A stretch of DNA of 64,000 nt, from assembly GCA_038503035.1 (NCBI GenBank), contig JAVSML010019128.1, positions 48,721 through 112,720 on the forward strand, in the 5' to 3' direction. Numbering within the stretch: position 1 is the first letter of the stretch; each line of letters begins with the position of its first letter. The notes beneath the pieces are model-generated. The model made no database searches and had not been told where the DNA came from. It saw nothing but the letters and a program-made list of their open reading frames with translations. This document shows positions 1-11,495 of this stretch, in pieces. The stretch comes from Crocodylus rhombifer (lineage: Eukaryota > Chordata > Crocodylia > Crocodylidae). The position numbers were made by a program, and so were the translations under genes.

Positions 1-819
1 ATATAAAATGAATCTCCTATCTGATTGCAGCAGCAGTATGTCAGGGATGGATTAATAAACTCTTGAACCCCACTAAAATCCAAGGGAATTTTGCCATGGA
101 GAATGGAGTATACTAGAGTTTTGTAATTCAGGTTTGAAATGACTATCCAGTAAATTACCTGATGAATGGAGTGGCGGGGAGAGAAAGAAAGACTTTTAGC
201 TGAATGTAAAGAAAAGCAAATGGATAAATGTATGTATACAACATCTAGCTGTTGTTTCTAGTTCCAAAGAGAACCAGGGAATAGTCCATACCTCTGGAAT
301 GTGTATCCCTGGTTTCTGCAGAAGTGATGTCCTCACAGCCCTGCTGCACATCACAGGTTTGATGGCATTGGCTTAAACATTTTTTAGCATCATCTACTCA
401 TTTGTATTCCATCATGCCTATTTATGTTGTTAATCCCTGAGACTCAGAATAATATTCACAAATAGTATTTTTGATGGACTGCTTGTGGATAACCATTTCC
501 ATTGTTTGATCAGCTTCGTATATGGTTATATAAATTTGCAAAATCTATTAGTCAGGACATTTTCCCTCATCATCAAATAAACAATATAACTACTCCCAGA
601 TAATTGAGGGCAGGATTAGGCCCTATGACCTCCAATATGGTTGAATTCAGGTCCCCATAGCAAGCTTAACTTTTCCAAATCTTGATTTTTCTCCTCCAAA
701 TCCTTTTCACAACAGATGTCTGCCACAATTCTTATAAGAAATTAGGTAGCCAATGACAATGGGGATGTCATCTTGAGGGGTAACTATAAGTAACTTCTTT
801 GTGAGGCTAAGCCTTAAAA
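1..819. other. AT-rich sequence, nothing recognised
   Basis: No exon-like open frame and no repeat boundary recognised on either strand. Confidence 0.5.
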
Positions 820-1162
820 TAGGGCTGGACAAATTATTTCAGCAATTTTTTATTAATAGAAAAATACAATTTTACAGAAACCACAATGATTCACAAATTT
901 GGGTCAAATTAGGCAAAATCACATGAGCTGGAAAAAGAAAAGAAAAAAAATTGGAAAAGTCCACAAGCTTTTCATTTTGAAATTTTGTTTTTGTTTTTAA
1001 AAATTCCAAAAAAGGCTAAAAATGTTTAAGCCACCCACCCACCAAATAAAATGAAACGTTTCATTCAATCCAGAATAAGCATTTCTGGTCCATGAAAAAA
1101 TGTTAAAATCATTTTAAATCAAACCAAAAAGATTTGTTTAAAAAAAAAATCAAATTGATCAG

Positions 1163-1421
1163 CAGGGATCTTGGTTTTCTCTGATTAAAAGAAAACCCCC
1201 ACCTTTTAGATTAAAAAAGGTAACCCAAAATCCACGTTTCCATGATCAAAATTATATATATATATATATATCGACAAATTTATAGAGGTATATATATTAG
1301 AAGTTTATAAAGCTATATGTATTAGTGCCATTTCATTTTAATCACAGAAAAATATGGATTTGGGGTTACTTTTTTAATCTGAAAATTGGGGATTTTTTTT
1401 TTATCACAGAAAACCAGGATC
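1163..1421. repeat. Palindromic AT-rich MITE, copy 1
   Basis: The left half (CAGGGATCTTGGTTTTCTCT onward, with GGTAACCCAAAATCCACG) is the approximate reverse complement of the right half (GGATTTGGGGTTACTTTTTT then GAAAACCAGGATC). The centre is a (TA)n tract. The same family recurs at 31655-31903. Confidence 0.75.
1253..1271. repeat. (TA)n microsatellite
   Basis: Alternating TA run at the centre of the palindromic MITE. Confidence 0.9.
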
Positions 1422-1460
1422 AATCAGTGAATTGAAAATTCTGTTATTTACACAGCTCTA

Positions 1461-3534
1461 CTATGCACATAGATTGCAAATGTGGGCATCTGTTTGCTGT
1501 GTCATCCTCATACTGTTTTCCTAATTCTTTCTCTCTTCCCTCTGAACAGTTGTTATGCTCACTGGGGTGTCTTGTTCTTAGTCAAAGTTTATGCTGGTAT
1601 GGGGCAAAAACTGCTTTTCCTACATGTGTTTCCACAAAGCCTAGCCATTGAATCAGTATAGAGGAGTAGGGTATGGCTTGGTCCAGTAGAAATCATTTTT
1701 AGCATTTTAAAGTCTTTAATATTATGTTAACATTGTGGTTTGTAACACATCCATTTATCTTGGGATGTATTTTGAATGGGCTGATGTGATAAAATGAGAA
1801 ACCTCAGCAGAAAACCTAAGTAGAACTCTCCATCTCAACACTACAGAGTAAAGGGAAGCAGCATCTGATGAGAGAGGAAAGGAGGTGTCTCTAGTTTCTG
1901 GCCGGTGCCCCAGTTTTGGTGGTAAAAAAATGAATGAACCTCAGTGCATTATATTTATATGTATTACATATATAGAGAGAGAGAGATGTACGCATGTACA
2001 TGCAATTTGTGTCTTTTTCTTTTTAATATAAACAGGCATGGCACCAGGTTGCTGGTCTCAGTTATTCTCATCTTACACTGATGTGATTCCATTTGAGTGG
2101 AGGGTCACTTACACTGGTGCAACTGAGATATGTCTGTGGGCCTCATTCTGAGAATTAGGCTTTAAATAATGGAATCTAGGATGTGCTGTAACAGTGGCTT
2201 TCTTCCCCCTAAACTAAATACATGATTCACCTTGTCCAAGACAAAAGCAAATCTCCTGCCAAAATCCTGTTCTAGCAATCAGAGATAGAGGACAAAGCAA
2301 GGTCCCATTTATACAATAGTTCCACATTACTCTCAATCAGTCAAAAATAGATAATTTGGTTTCCTAATGGTTTGTAATGTCCTTATGAAGTTTTATTGCT
2401 TCCCACTCTATCTGCCACAGTACAGTGCTGTTGTCACAAATCTGTCTTGAAAAAATATCACATTCAGGCTAAAAAGCAGATGTTTCTCTGTGAAGAGGGA
2501 CCCAATGGCAGCTATTGGAGCAATTTTTCTTCAGTATTTGGTCTCAGTTCTGCTCCTCTATAGCCAGGGTAAATGTACACAGCCTCTAAGTATACAGGCT
2601 ATTACATGGTATTTTGTGGATTGAACAGTAAGTTGTATGTATGAAATAAAAGCAGCTTCACATACAGTAATGAACTGCAGAAGTAACCCAAAAGCCTGTG
2701 TGCAGAAACAAGTCATCACATGCTTCACAGGGTACAAAAGTTGATATTCCATTCTGGAGACCTGGCATTTCTTCCCTTGGCTCCTTGCTTTCAGTCATCC
2801 TACAGTGTACACCATTGCCAAGAAACTTTACTGCAAGCTCTCTTCTTGAGTAACAACACCTAACCAGTAAATAATGACAAGTTTCCAAAAGGAGACTTAG
2901 AGTTACAAGAGACAAAAGGCTAGAACTGAGGGAGTGGGGGAGGCAACATGCATTTTTCCCTTGGACAAGCCTTGGATCCATGTGTTAGGTACTCACCTTC
3001 ACACAATAAAATTGCTGAGTCTAGGAGTAGCACCCTCAAGCACACTATGCTGTTCCAGGCAAGCTACATAAACAATGTAACTACTACCACATGGATGGGC
3101 TGCTTAGCACTTTTGCATGGCTAGCCCAGGTGAGTTTGCCCCCATGTTAATTAGCCAGCCTGCAGCACTGTGTTGGTTTAGGAGGTTAGCCTGAATTAAC
3201 CTGTATGAGGGCACCACTTTTAAGCACAGTAAATTTGCCATGTAGTCCTGCACAGGGAGAGTTTAGAGTGGGGTCCAAAGAAGAACTGCACTTTGACAAA
3301 GCTACAGAGGACAGGGTTAATTACCAAGCCTCCTCAGATTGCAGGCACCTGACTCAGTGCTACCAAGAAGCACCTCTCCTCTGCTCATAATTAACACCCT
3401 GGAACCCTTTCCTAGAGGTAGGCACCCACACACCTTCTTCCAGAAAGAGGGCAGGGATCATTCTTTTCTTTTAAAGAATGAGCCAAACTATTTGAATATA
3501 TTACGTTGAATAGCTGCTGGATAAAATGTACGAA
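1461..3534. other. Intergenic sequence, nothing firm recognised
   Basis: Contains a short GA-rich run near 1975-1986. Small open frames here lack coding character and have no recognised family. Confidence 0.45.
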
Positions 3535-4090
3535 CAGTCTTTAGATACAGACTGGAGCCCAGATCTGCCTCTTCCAGATAAGGGATGTAATCACTAAGCT
3601 ACAGAGTCATGTCATTCTTCTTCTCACTCTCTGGCCCAATACATTCTGAATTCTCTTCCACACCGTGATGCAGCTTCAACAGGAGTACAGAGAAGGAGCC
3701 CACCCGGAAGAGCTTTTATCGTTTGATGGTTAGGGCACTTCCTTGAGAGGGAGCGGAGCTGGGTTTGGATTCCTGTTGACAAAGGAGGAAACTGAACCTG
3801 GGTTTTCCACATCTTGTGTGACTGCTTAACAACAGTGCGGTTATATGAAAAGAGGACAGAGACTCCCTCTGACTATTCCTTCAAAGAAGATAGTGCCTGC
3901 TAATGCGTTTCATACAGAGTTCGATCCAGGAAGCACATGACAGGCATTTTGAGAGATTTCCAAGAGATTTAGCCTTTCAGGGCCGGTGGGCACAGGAACA
4001 CCTAGTTTACAAATCCCATCAGGTTTACATGTGAGGTAGGCACCAAGGCTAAATACAGATATTCAAAAAGCCCAAGTCAGAGTTGATCTA
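3535..4090. repeat. tRNA-type SINE-like repeat
   Basis: A plus-strand A-box-like segment (GATGGTTAGGGCACTTCC near 3724) is followed by a B-box-like segment (GGGTTTGGATTCC near 3761). A second tRNA-like A-box in the other orientation (TGTAGCTTAGTGATTACA) lies near 3586-3603. The downstream stretch with GTGAGGTAGGCACCAAGG looks like the body of the same reptile repeat. It lacks the paired stems of a tRNA, so a tRNA gene is not claimed. Confidence 0.5.
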
Positions 4091-4185
4091 TGCCGTTTTC
4101 TGCAAGCAGCATAGTTTAGATTGGTAGCAAACAGTTGCCCTTGTGGGGGGAGAAATTGTAGACCAGCTTCCACCATTTTTAAACC

Positions 4186-4269
4186 AGTCTATGTGTGCCA
4201 AACTTCTGTTCTGTTACAGGTATAGACAGGTTTTGTGTACCAAATGTCTGTTCTATTATGGATATAGAC
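4186..4269. repeat. Imperfect 42-bp tandem duplication
   Basis: Two adjacent units, one with GTGTGCCAAACTTCTGTTCT and the next with GTGTACCAAATGTCTGTTCT, both ending TATAGAC, start 42 bp apart. Confidence 0.75.
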
Positions 4270-6235
4270 TGGCTTCTAATAACATTACGCTGGCAAAAGT
4301 GTAATGTCTGTACCTGGCTTGAGTTCCTCAGCCCTGTGAAAACGGAGATACTTCTGGGCCTGTATAGAAGATTAGGAAATCTAGAGAGCATCAGTGTTAA
4401 AAACTGAAGCCCCTGCAGATTTTAGGAGCTACCCAGGGTAAATGGCAGCTGAGTGGAGGCTTCCAAGATTTCACTTTTCTGCCTAGCCCTCTTCCCCACA
4501 TTAAGCAGGACCTGGCCCTATGTTTTCTGGATATTCAGTGTTAAACGCAAAAAATCAGTCCTCTTAAGGAGTTCAGGTTTATTTCAAAGATTCACATCTA
4601 AACAGCCTGGTTGCTGGTTGCTGTGGCATTGTCCCCTTTGGGCAGGACTGGAGTGGAATCCAAATTAAATCCAGAGTACTAAAAGATCTGAATACCCAAT
4701 AACAAGGGTTCTATACAATCCACCCAACTAAAACGCCCCTATCCTCCTCTTCACTTCAAAAAAAGGACCTAGTGGAAGATAAGCCCACCACAAATGACAC
4801 TGTACCCAACTACTATGCAATGGTTGTATGCAACTTTACCCAAATGAGCCTCATGCGACGTACACAGAAACAGTAGGCCATTGTTTTGACATTCCTGTAG
4901 GAATATAACCAAATGAGTTACTATATAGTTTGTAGAAGAGACAGGACATGCAGAACCACTGGTAGCAAATCATACTCATTTTTGTATATGGGAAACATGA
5001 AATACAAAAAATAAGTAAGTCTACTGAATAAGCTACATATATTGAAGCCCTAACATATTTACTGCTGAGTATCTAGTTACTGACTGTCTACTAGCAGGTG
5101 CTTATACAGTGTGTTCTTGATAGTGTATTAGTTGCAAAGGGCCAGGAGCTTATTGAATCTTCTTTTTTTTCATATGCAGCTGAACTCTGATTTATATCCC
5201 AAGCCCTGACATGCCAGGAAAAAGCAACAGCATAGTTGGACTCTTCTGCTGACCCCTATTCTGCATGGGTAGGGCGCCTTATAGATGTGCTCACTTCACC
5301 AGAAATAATCCAGACCGTAATGTAAAAGGGATGTTGTGGAAGTCAAGTATTACTTGCTTCTCCTAGGCCAAATACCTAAGATAATTCATATATAGGGTCT
5401 CTGAAGCTCAGGCATCACCCATATTCTCCAGCTGATACACTGAGTTAAACTGTACTTTCTGTTTTATGGAGTTTCTGCTAAATTCTGTGAGATTGATGAA
5501 TGCAGCTGAACAGATCTTACCCTTTTATTTGCAGTTCTCTGTGCCAGAAAAATTCAGAAAAACTCAGGGGACATGACATAGATTGATCCAACACTTGACA
5601 CTGGTTTCAGTCACATTTGAGCTCTCCACTAAAAATCTTTGCAGTTTAATTAGGATGGCTAACATCCAGACACTGTGTTCAGGATAAACAAAAATTGCAC
5701 CTGTTTTTCCTAACAGTAGCTAAGGGAGAGGCAGGTGAGGGTTAATTGCAAACATATATTGCCAGGAAACTGCACATGAATTTACCAGTTTTCTTAACAT
5801 GTTTGTTTTACCTTGAAGCAAGTCATTTATCCACCTCTATGAACAGAAAAGATCCTAGATAAAACTGAACTATTGTTGTTTCACTACATGGGGAGGAACC
5901 TGGAAATCTGGGCTGCAGCCTGTACCTCTCAGCACAAGATGGAAGACAACTGTTGGGGCCAGTTATGCCCTGGATCAGTTCATTGCTTGAGTATATTGTC
6001 AGGAGAGCCTACTTTGATGAGTCTATCTACCAAATATTTCCTGGATAGAGGGAGCATGGCATGGCTATAGGGTACCACCAGAGCCCATCAAATCAGTCAT
6101 TGCTATTGAAATGTTAAACATATATTTTGATTTGTGAAAATATCTGCAAAACAATCATGGTATTCTCAGCACATCTGCTACATTTTATTTGCTCAAGTAC
6201 TAGTGACTGTAAGCTCTAGTAGGCATACCTTACAA
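4270..6235. other. Intergenic sequence, nothing recognised
   Basis: Mixed composition, no exon-like frame; occasional T-runs only. Confidence 0.4.
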
Positions 6236-6580
6236 CAGAGGTGCTCAGTCCCTAGCCCACAGCCCAATCTGGCCAGCAGAGCCATGACATCTAGCCCATA
6301 CAGCTCCCCACGGGTTGGGAAATTAGTTGGCAGGGGTTTGGTAGCAATTTGCTACCCCTCCCCCACTGCCAAGCCCCACATGGCCAGGTTGGGGCCTGGC
6401 CATGCTCCTTCCCCCACACCTGGCTGAATCAGAGTCAACTCATGCCTCCTTCTTTCCTGTGCAGGTGGGTTGTGGCCGGGGGCCCTCCAGCCCCTCCCCT
6501 CACCGTGCCCACCCAGCATGCTGGACTGGGTCCATCAGTTTGATCCAGCCAGTGGGCATACCAGGGACTGCCCACAGAGG
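6236..6580. repeat. GC-rich hAT-like fragment (tentative)
   Basis: A GC-rich island in AT-rich surroundings starting CAGAGGTGCTCAGTCCCTAG, a plausible hAT-type end, and carrying CAGGGACTGCCC near its right edge. No target duplication was found. Confidence 0.3.
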
Positions 6581-9500
6581 GAGATGGAAAAATATAAATG
6601 AAATATTTACTGAGTGCCTTATGAGCCTTTGTATTCAGTCCTTCATATTCAACCCAAACTGCTCCTTCTCACTGTGTTGGCACGTATTCTCACCAAAGAC
6701 ACCTGACGCTGCTTTAGGACTGAAACTACTAGAAAAAAATGTCTTCAGACAAATATCCTTTCTGTTCCTCCTCAGCCCCTATTTTTCTTTCCTCTTGCTG
6801 CTTCTTCCGCCGGTGCACAGACTTAGATGATAGTGCTTGAGAGAGCCACACCCCCGACCTCCTACTACCCTCCTGGCCGAGCCACAAAACCTGTGTGTGT
6901 ACGGCACAGAGCACAAGCACCCATAGTCGTGGGTGAGTAGTGGTATTTGCAGAAGTGGCAGCTCCTCCAAGTGCAGATGCTGATAAAAGCTGGCCCCCCA
7001 AATGTTTGTGCAACCGGAACAAGAGGAGCAGAAACCTGATCAGATGGACTCACTGGCCGGCTTTAGCAAACACGCTCGCTAATTAATTTTTCTGATGTTT
7101 ACCCAGCTTTGTGTGTAACTGAGTGCAGAACTGGACTTATCGGTAAGTGCCAACAATTCTGAAACACTACATGCGTTACTGTACAACAGACTGGAACCCT
7201 GCAAGGCTCTACATTTTCTCTGAGAAACATGGATAAACTCAGGTTTCATACTTTGTTTTGGCTGTATTAGTAAGAGGAAGCTATAATCACTTATGCATCA
7301 GATCTAATGAGGAAACTTTTTTCAGATGTGCTGGCATGTTATCTTCAGGGCTGTGTCAGGGTACATTGTATCTGCAGCTAGGGTTCATGATGTGTTGTTT
7401 GGCAGTCGGTTCAGCAGAATCCGTAACACATTTCCCCATTCCATAGTGACACCTGCTGGGGAGAACTGAGGTGATCATGCACAGGATCCCCTGCTGCTTC
7501 GCTTGGCAAGGGGCTGCGGAGTGCAAAATGAAGAGTCTGTGGCAATCAGAGAGATTGATTCTCCTCCTTTCCTTCCAGATTTAGCTGTTCTCTTATCACA
7601 ATGAGAACGGATCTATGCAGCATGATTAATACCCAGAAACTCTTTGCACAATTCCACAGTCCTTGGAAGCAGCACTAGCATTTCAACTGAAAACCTGAAG
7701 GGAGGAAAGGGGACAGCATCTCAGATGGATGGTTCAAATTAAGCTTAGGTGTCAATGGGGCTGAGATAGGGATCAGTTTGGCCCACTAAGCTGAAACACT
7801 GGCATTGTCTCCACCTTCCATCCCCTGCTCTTAAGGTGCTTTCAGCACTGCTTTCATTTAGGCTATTTCTGGCAATAACATGTTTTCTGTACAAAGGACT
7901 GTTGTATTTTACTGTGTATAGCAGCAAGTGAAACTGAAAATAGCAACTCCCACCCCCCTTTTCCCTTCACACACAGAGGGTAAAGACAACTTTGGAAGAA
8001 AAGTGCCAAAATGTTTTCTAAATAAACGACAGACACCAGAGTTGTTGCGCGTTTTACTAGGCAGGATAGTAATTTAGGTAATGTATTTTTAACAGTGAGA
8101 AGTGATGGGAGGGAAGCCACTTAAATATAATATGAACTGAAGATGTGTCAGTTACACAGTTTGTATAATGTCATAGCTAGAAAATGTTATAAAAACAGAG
8201 GGATTGCAGAGATGAGAGAACCTGAAATCAGAGGCCTCTTACTAGACCTTGAACTCCTCCTATTGCTGGGACCATTCTCTGCTGCAGGACACGAGTTCTT
8301 TGTGAAGTTCTTCAAGTGATTTGTCACCTAAGAAATGTTTGGCTCCTTTAACTGGTAGTTCTTCCTGCACTGCTTACTGCTGCTTCTCATTTCAGCTCTT
8401 CAGTAATCCCCAGAAGATCTTAGACCTAGCATACTGCTTTCCAATTGTCCCCACTCTGTTTAATTCCCTCCTTTAGTGCAACTGCAGCTTTTAAGACCAT
8501 ACCCACTATCTGACCTGCTACGTGCTTTGGCTTCAGCTTTGCCTTGAAACTGGAAGAAACTCAACGACAGCCTCTCTGATTCACAGTGGCAGCCAACAAG
8601 TCTTAATACTTCCATTAATGGTGGTTCTAGGGGATAATGATGTTGACCTCTTTTATCGAGTTCTCTGAGAACTGTTGTTGATGTTAATATTATAAATTAT
8701 TATGATAAACAGCCAGTTGTTACTACTACTGTCTTTAATAAGTAAAAAAAGGGACACGATTTGGTTCCATCAACTGGGGATAACCTCAAATAAGGTTTGA
8801 AAAGAAATATTAGACATCTTTTAAAGAAAAAAATTAATTTAAAAATCATAAGATCCCTCTAGGCTGTTGTTGTTTTTTTAAGTGGCTCATCAACAAAAAT
8901 TTGTCACAGGCCCATTTAGATTTTCAAGAGAAGGTTTCCTTAACAGATGAAGCCCTCTGGTGGTGGCCACCAGAGTTACAATAGACAATTTTTATCTCAT
9001 TTTGGGACTTTCTTAGAAAAATACAAGCCTTCCTTTCTCTCAGAATCAAGAAAGCTGTGCCTAGATCAATATAAATCACATTTTCTTTGTTGTTTCTATT
9101 CCCTGGGACATTTCCCTTTGCTTATTTCCCAGTATGTTTGCAGTAACCTCAGAACTTTTGCTTGATCACGTCCTGCACATTTTGTTCACTATAGAACAAG
9201 AGAATTTGTTTCTGACACTTCCACTATCTACATAGAAATTTTTGCCATCTATTCTATTTTAAAATTTGAATGGTTGAAAGATAGAGTGCCTCATTGTTAG
9301 TTGCGAGCATTGACTGATAATATTTCCATCTTGCTTACAAAACAATGTGATATATAGTGTATACGGTGTGTTTCATACATTTTTCTCATACACATTGTAT
9401 ATTAAATATAACTATGTATGCATGAAATAGATGTTGCAGTATCTCTTTCTCAAATAAAACTGTATGTGTATATTCCTTTTGATAACAGTTTAATTGGTCT

Positions 9501-9751
9501 GGCACTAGTCTCATGTTCTAAAGCTCCAAGAATTCTGAAGTTTATGTGAAAGAAGTGGTCCCTTTTTATCTTCATCGGATATTTCAAACTCTTGGTTAAT
9601 TATACTTTTATGAATAGATGTATAAAATGAAAAGTCACCATAGGTTAACGCTTTCATTTCAACTGCTGTCTTAGTGCCCCATCTTTCCTTTCACTGCTTA
9701 TCTGTACACATATGTGGGGGAAGCAGTTTGGATGGTAGCTTAAATATCAGT
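6581..9751. other. Intergenic sequence, nothing recognised
   Basis: No recognisable genes or repeat ends. Small open frames (for example near 7863-8120 on the minus strand) show no family signature. Confidence 0.4.
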
Positions 9752-10199
9752 GGGTGCATCTACATGTTCAATTAATGCAATTGAATAAACACTGGTGTAG
9801 TTCACACTGGAGATTATTGCTCCACATACAGTGTTTGCACGTGAGCCTGGGACCTCAGCACATTGAGCCAGGGTGGAGCAGCCCTGGCTGGCAGGGAATC
9901 CCAGGGATCCTGTCAGCTCGAGGCTGCTGCAGCCCAGCTCAACATGCTGTGCAGGGGCTGGCTGGCTACACTGAAGTATGTCCCTGCCTCAGCCAGCCCT
10001 ATTAGCATCTACATGTGCATTGCAGCAGAGTAATTAATTCCGCCATAGGATAGTATTTGTGCTTACAAGTACTATCCTACAGCAGAGTTATTTTATTCCA
10101 GCATATTAGCACTGTACATACAGATGTTTTACTGCACTCCAATATTCTGCTGTGAAGCTATGCAACTCCGCAGTAAACATCTCATGTAGACATGCCTTA
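9752..10199. mobile_element. MITE of the TGCATCTACA family
   Basis: About 450 bp. The left end reads GGGTGCATCTACATG; the right end, reverse-complemented, reads AAGGCATGTCTACATG. An internal GC-rich block and a hairpin (GGATAGTA... TACTATCC near 10047-10080) are shared with copies at 11336-14240 and 50986-51403. It resembles the crocodilian Chompy-type MITEs; that name is from memory and unverified. Confidence 0.7.
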
Positions 10200-11335
10200 T
10201 GTATACTAGGTTAGGCAATGACTTGTATGGGATGGCATGGATAGGAATGATCTTGCCTCAAGTAGGGGGTTCTACTGGATGGCTTCTGGAGGTCCTTATC
10301 CAGTCCTACTTTTCTAAGACTCAGGTGTTTCCAACCACCCTGAAATGCAACTAGTCAAAAAATGTGCAAAAGACAGCTCTAAAAAAGAGGCCTTCTTCAT
10401 GTTACAAAGTCAGTGACATTTTCCCAGAAGACCATTCAGGATCCACCTATTTGACAAATAAATCCAGTTTAAACCATTTGTTTTTAACTCATAATGTTGT
10501 TTAGCCAATGTATGATTAGAAAATCAAAATCGGTTAAATAAGATGCTAGCCTCATTTCTGTTTTGTGTGGTATTAGATACAGAAGCTGGCATACCTTTAC
10601 CATGCTAGCCCAATGGGTTGTTGGATTTGGCAGACTTTTTCAACTTCTTTTTAATGTCCTATCCTTACAGATGTCTGATCCTTTTTGAATTCTGACCACA
10701 AAAATAGTTTGTGCTAAGAAATTGCACATGGTGTGATGTGAAAACCTTTTATTGTATTCCTAAGTGGAATAAATTGGTCTAATAAAAGATATTGGATTTA
10801 CACAAAGAACCTTGTCTGCTCTACAACTGGTCATGTGGGGCAGACCTGTATGGTACATTGCAGTGTTATGTAGCACAACCTAGCTCTGAACAGGGTAGTT
10901 CAGGTACCAGAAATAGTATAGCTGTTTTAGCACAGTGCCTTTCCTGGGATAAGATTCATTGCTTCTCTACAGAGCCAGAACTGCACCTTTGCAGTGGGCC
11001 TACCTTCTTTGGGAATAATAAATTCACTCGTGCTAGTCACTGCCAGGTGCCTTCTTGCCTCAGATTTGTGAATGAGACTATGTGCTGTGTCACATCTATA
11101 CTGTCTCCTTACAAAGTCCAGACCAGCTACTAAGAAGCATGCTTCACCCATTCACTCCCACTCAAAGTAATGTATGCCAACACCTAGAAATTAGGCAGCA
11201 TAGTTGGCTTAGAATGGCCCTGAGCACATGACCCAGCACTACTCTCCAACTCTGTCTTAGATATGTTTTCTAGCGTTCAGTCAAGGTTGTTGTAAGCTGA
11301 TGACATTGCCTAAGCTCTCAGCTTTGGCACATCCT
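10200..11335. other. Intergenic sequence with one short dispersed repeat
   Basis: Contains at 10774-10823 the reverse complement of a repeat also present at 28425-28480. Nothing else recognised. Confidence 0.4.
10774..10823 (-). repeat. Dispersed repeat fragment (pair with 28425-28480)
   Basis: On the minus strand it contains ACAAGGTTCTTTG and ATATCTTTTATTAGA, the same blocks in the same order as at 28425-28480 on the plus strand. Family not identified. Confidence 0.6.
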
Positions 11336-11495
11336 GGGTGCATCTACACATGTAATGAATGCAACATGATAAACGCTGGTACAATTTGCATTGGAGTATA
11401 CTGCTCCCAGGGGACAGCATGTGCACATGGGACAGCAGCAGTTTGAACCAGGGTGGAGCAGCCCCAGACTGCCAGCAGACTCAGGAGGTCACCCC

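Larger units (their letters stand above)
820..1460. mobile_element. AT-rich hAT-like non-autonomous element with a nested palindromic MITE
   Basis: The left end reads TAGGGCTGGACAAATTATTT and the right end, reverse-complemented, reads TAGAGCTGTGTAAATAACAG, giving imperfect terminal inverted repeats of the TAGGGCTGTGC type also seen at 46008-46882. No convincing 8-bp target duplication was found, so boundaries are provisional. A palindromic MITE occupies 1163-1421. Confidence 0.5.

Noticed and set aside
2658..2981. 107-codon minus-strand open frame
   Set aside because: No recognised family, no flanking splice logic, and length within chance for this much sequence.
3720..3800. tRNA gene
   Set aside because: A- and B-box-like words are present but the cloverleaf stems do not form; it reads as a SINE.
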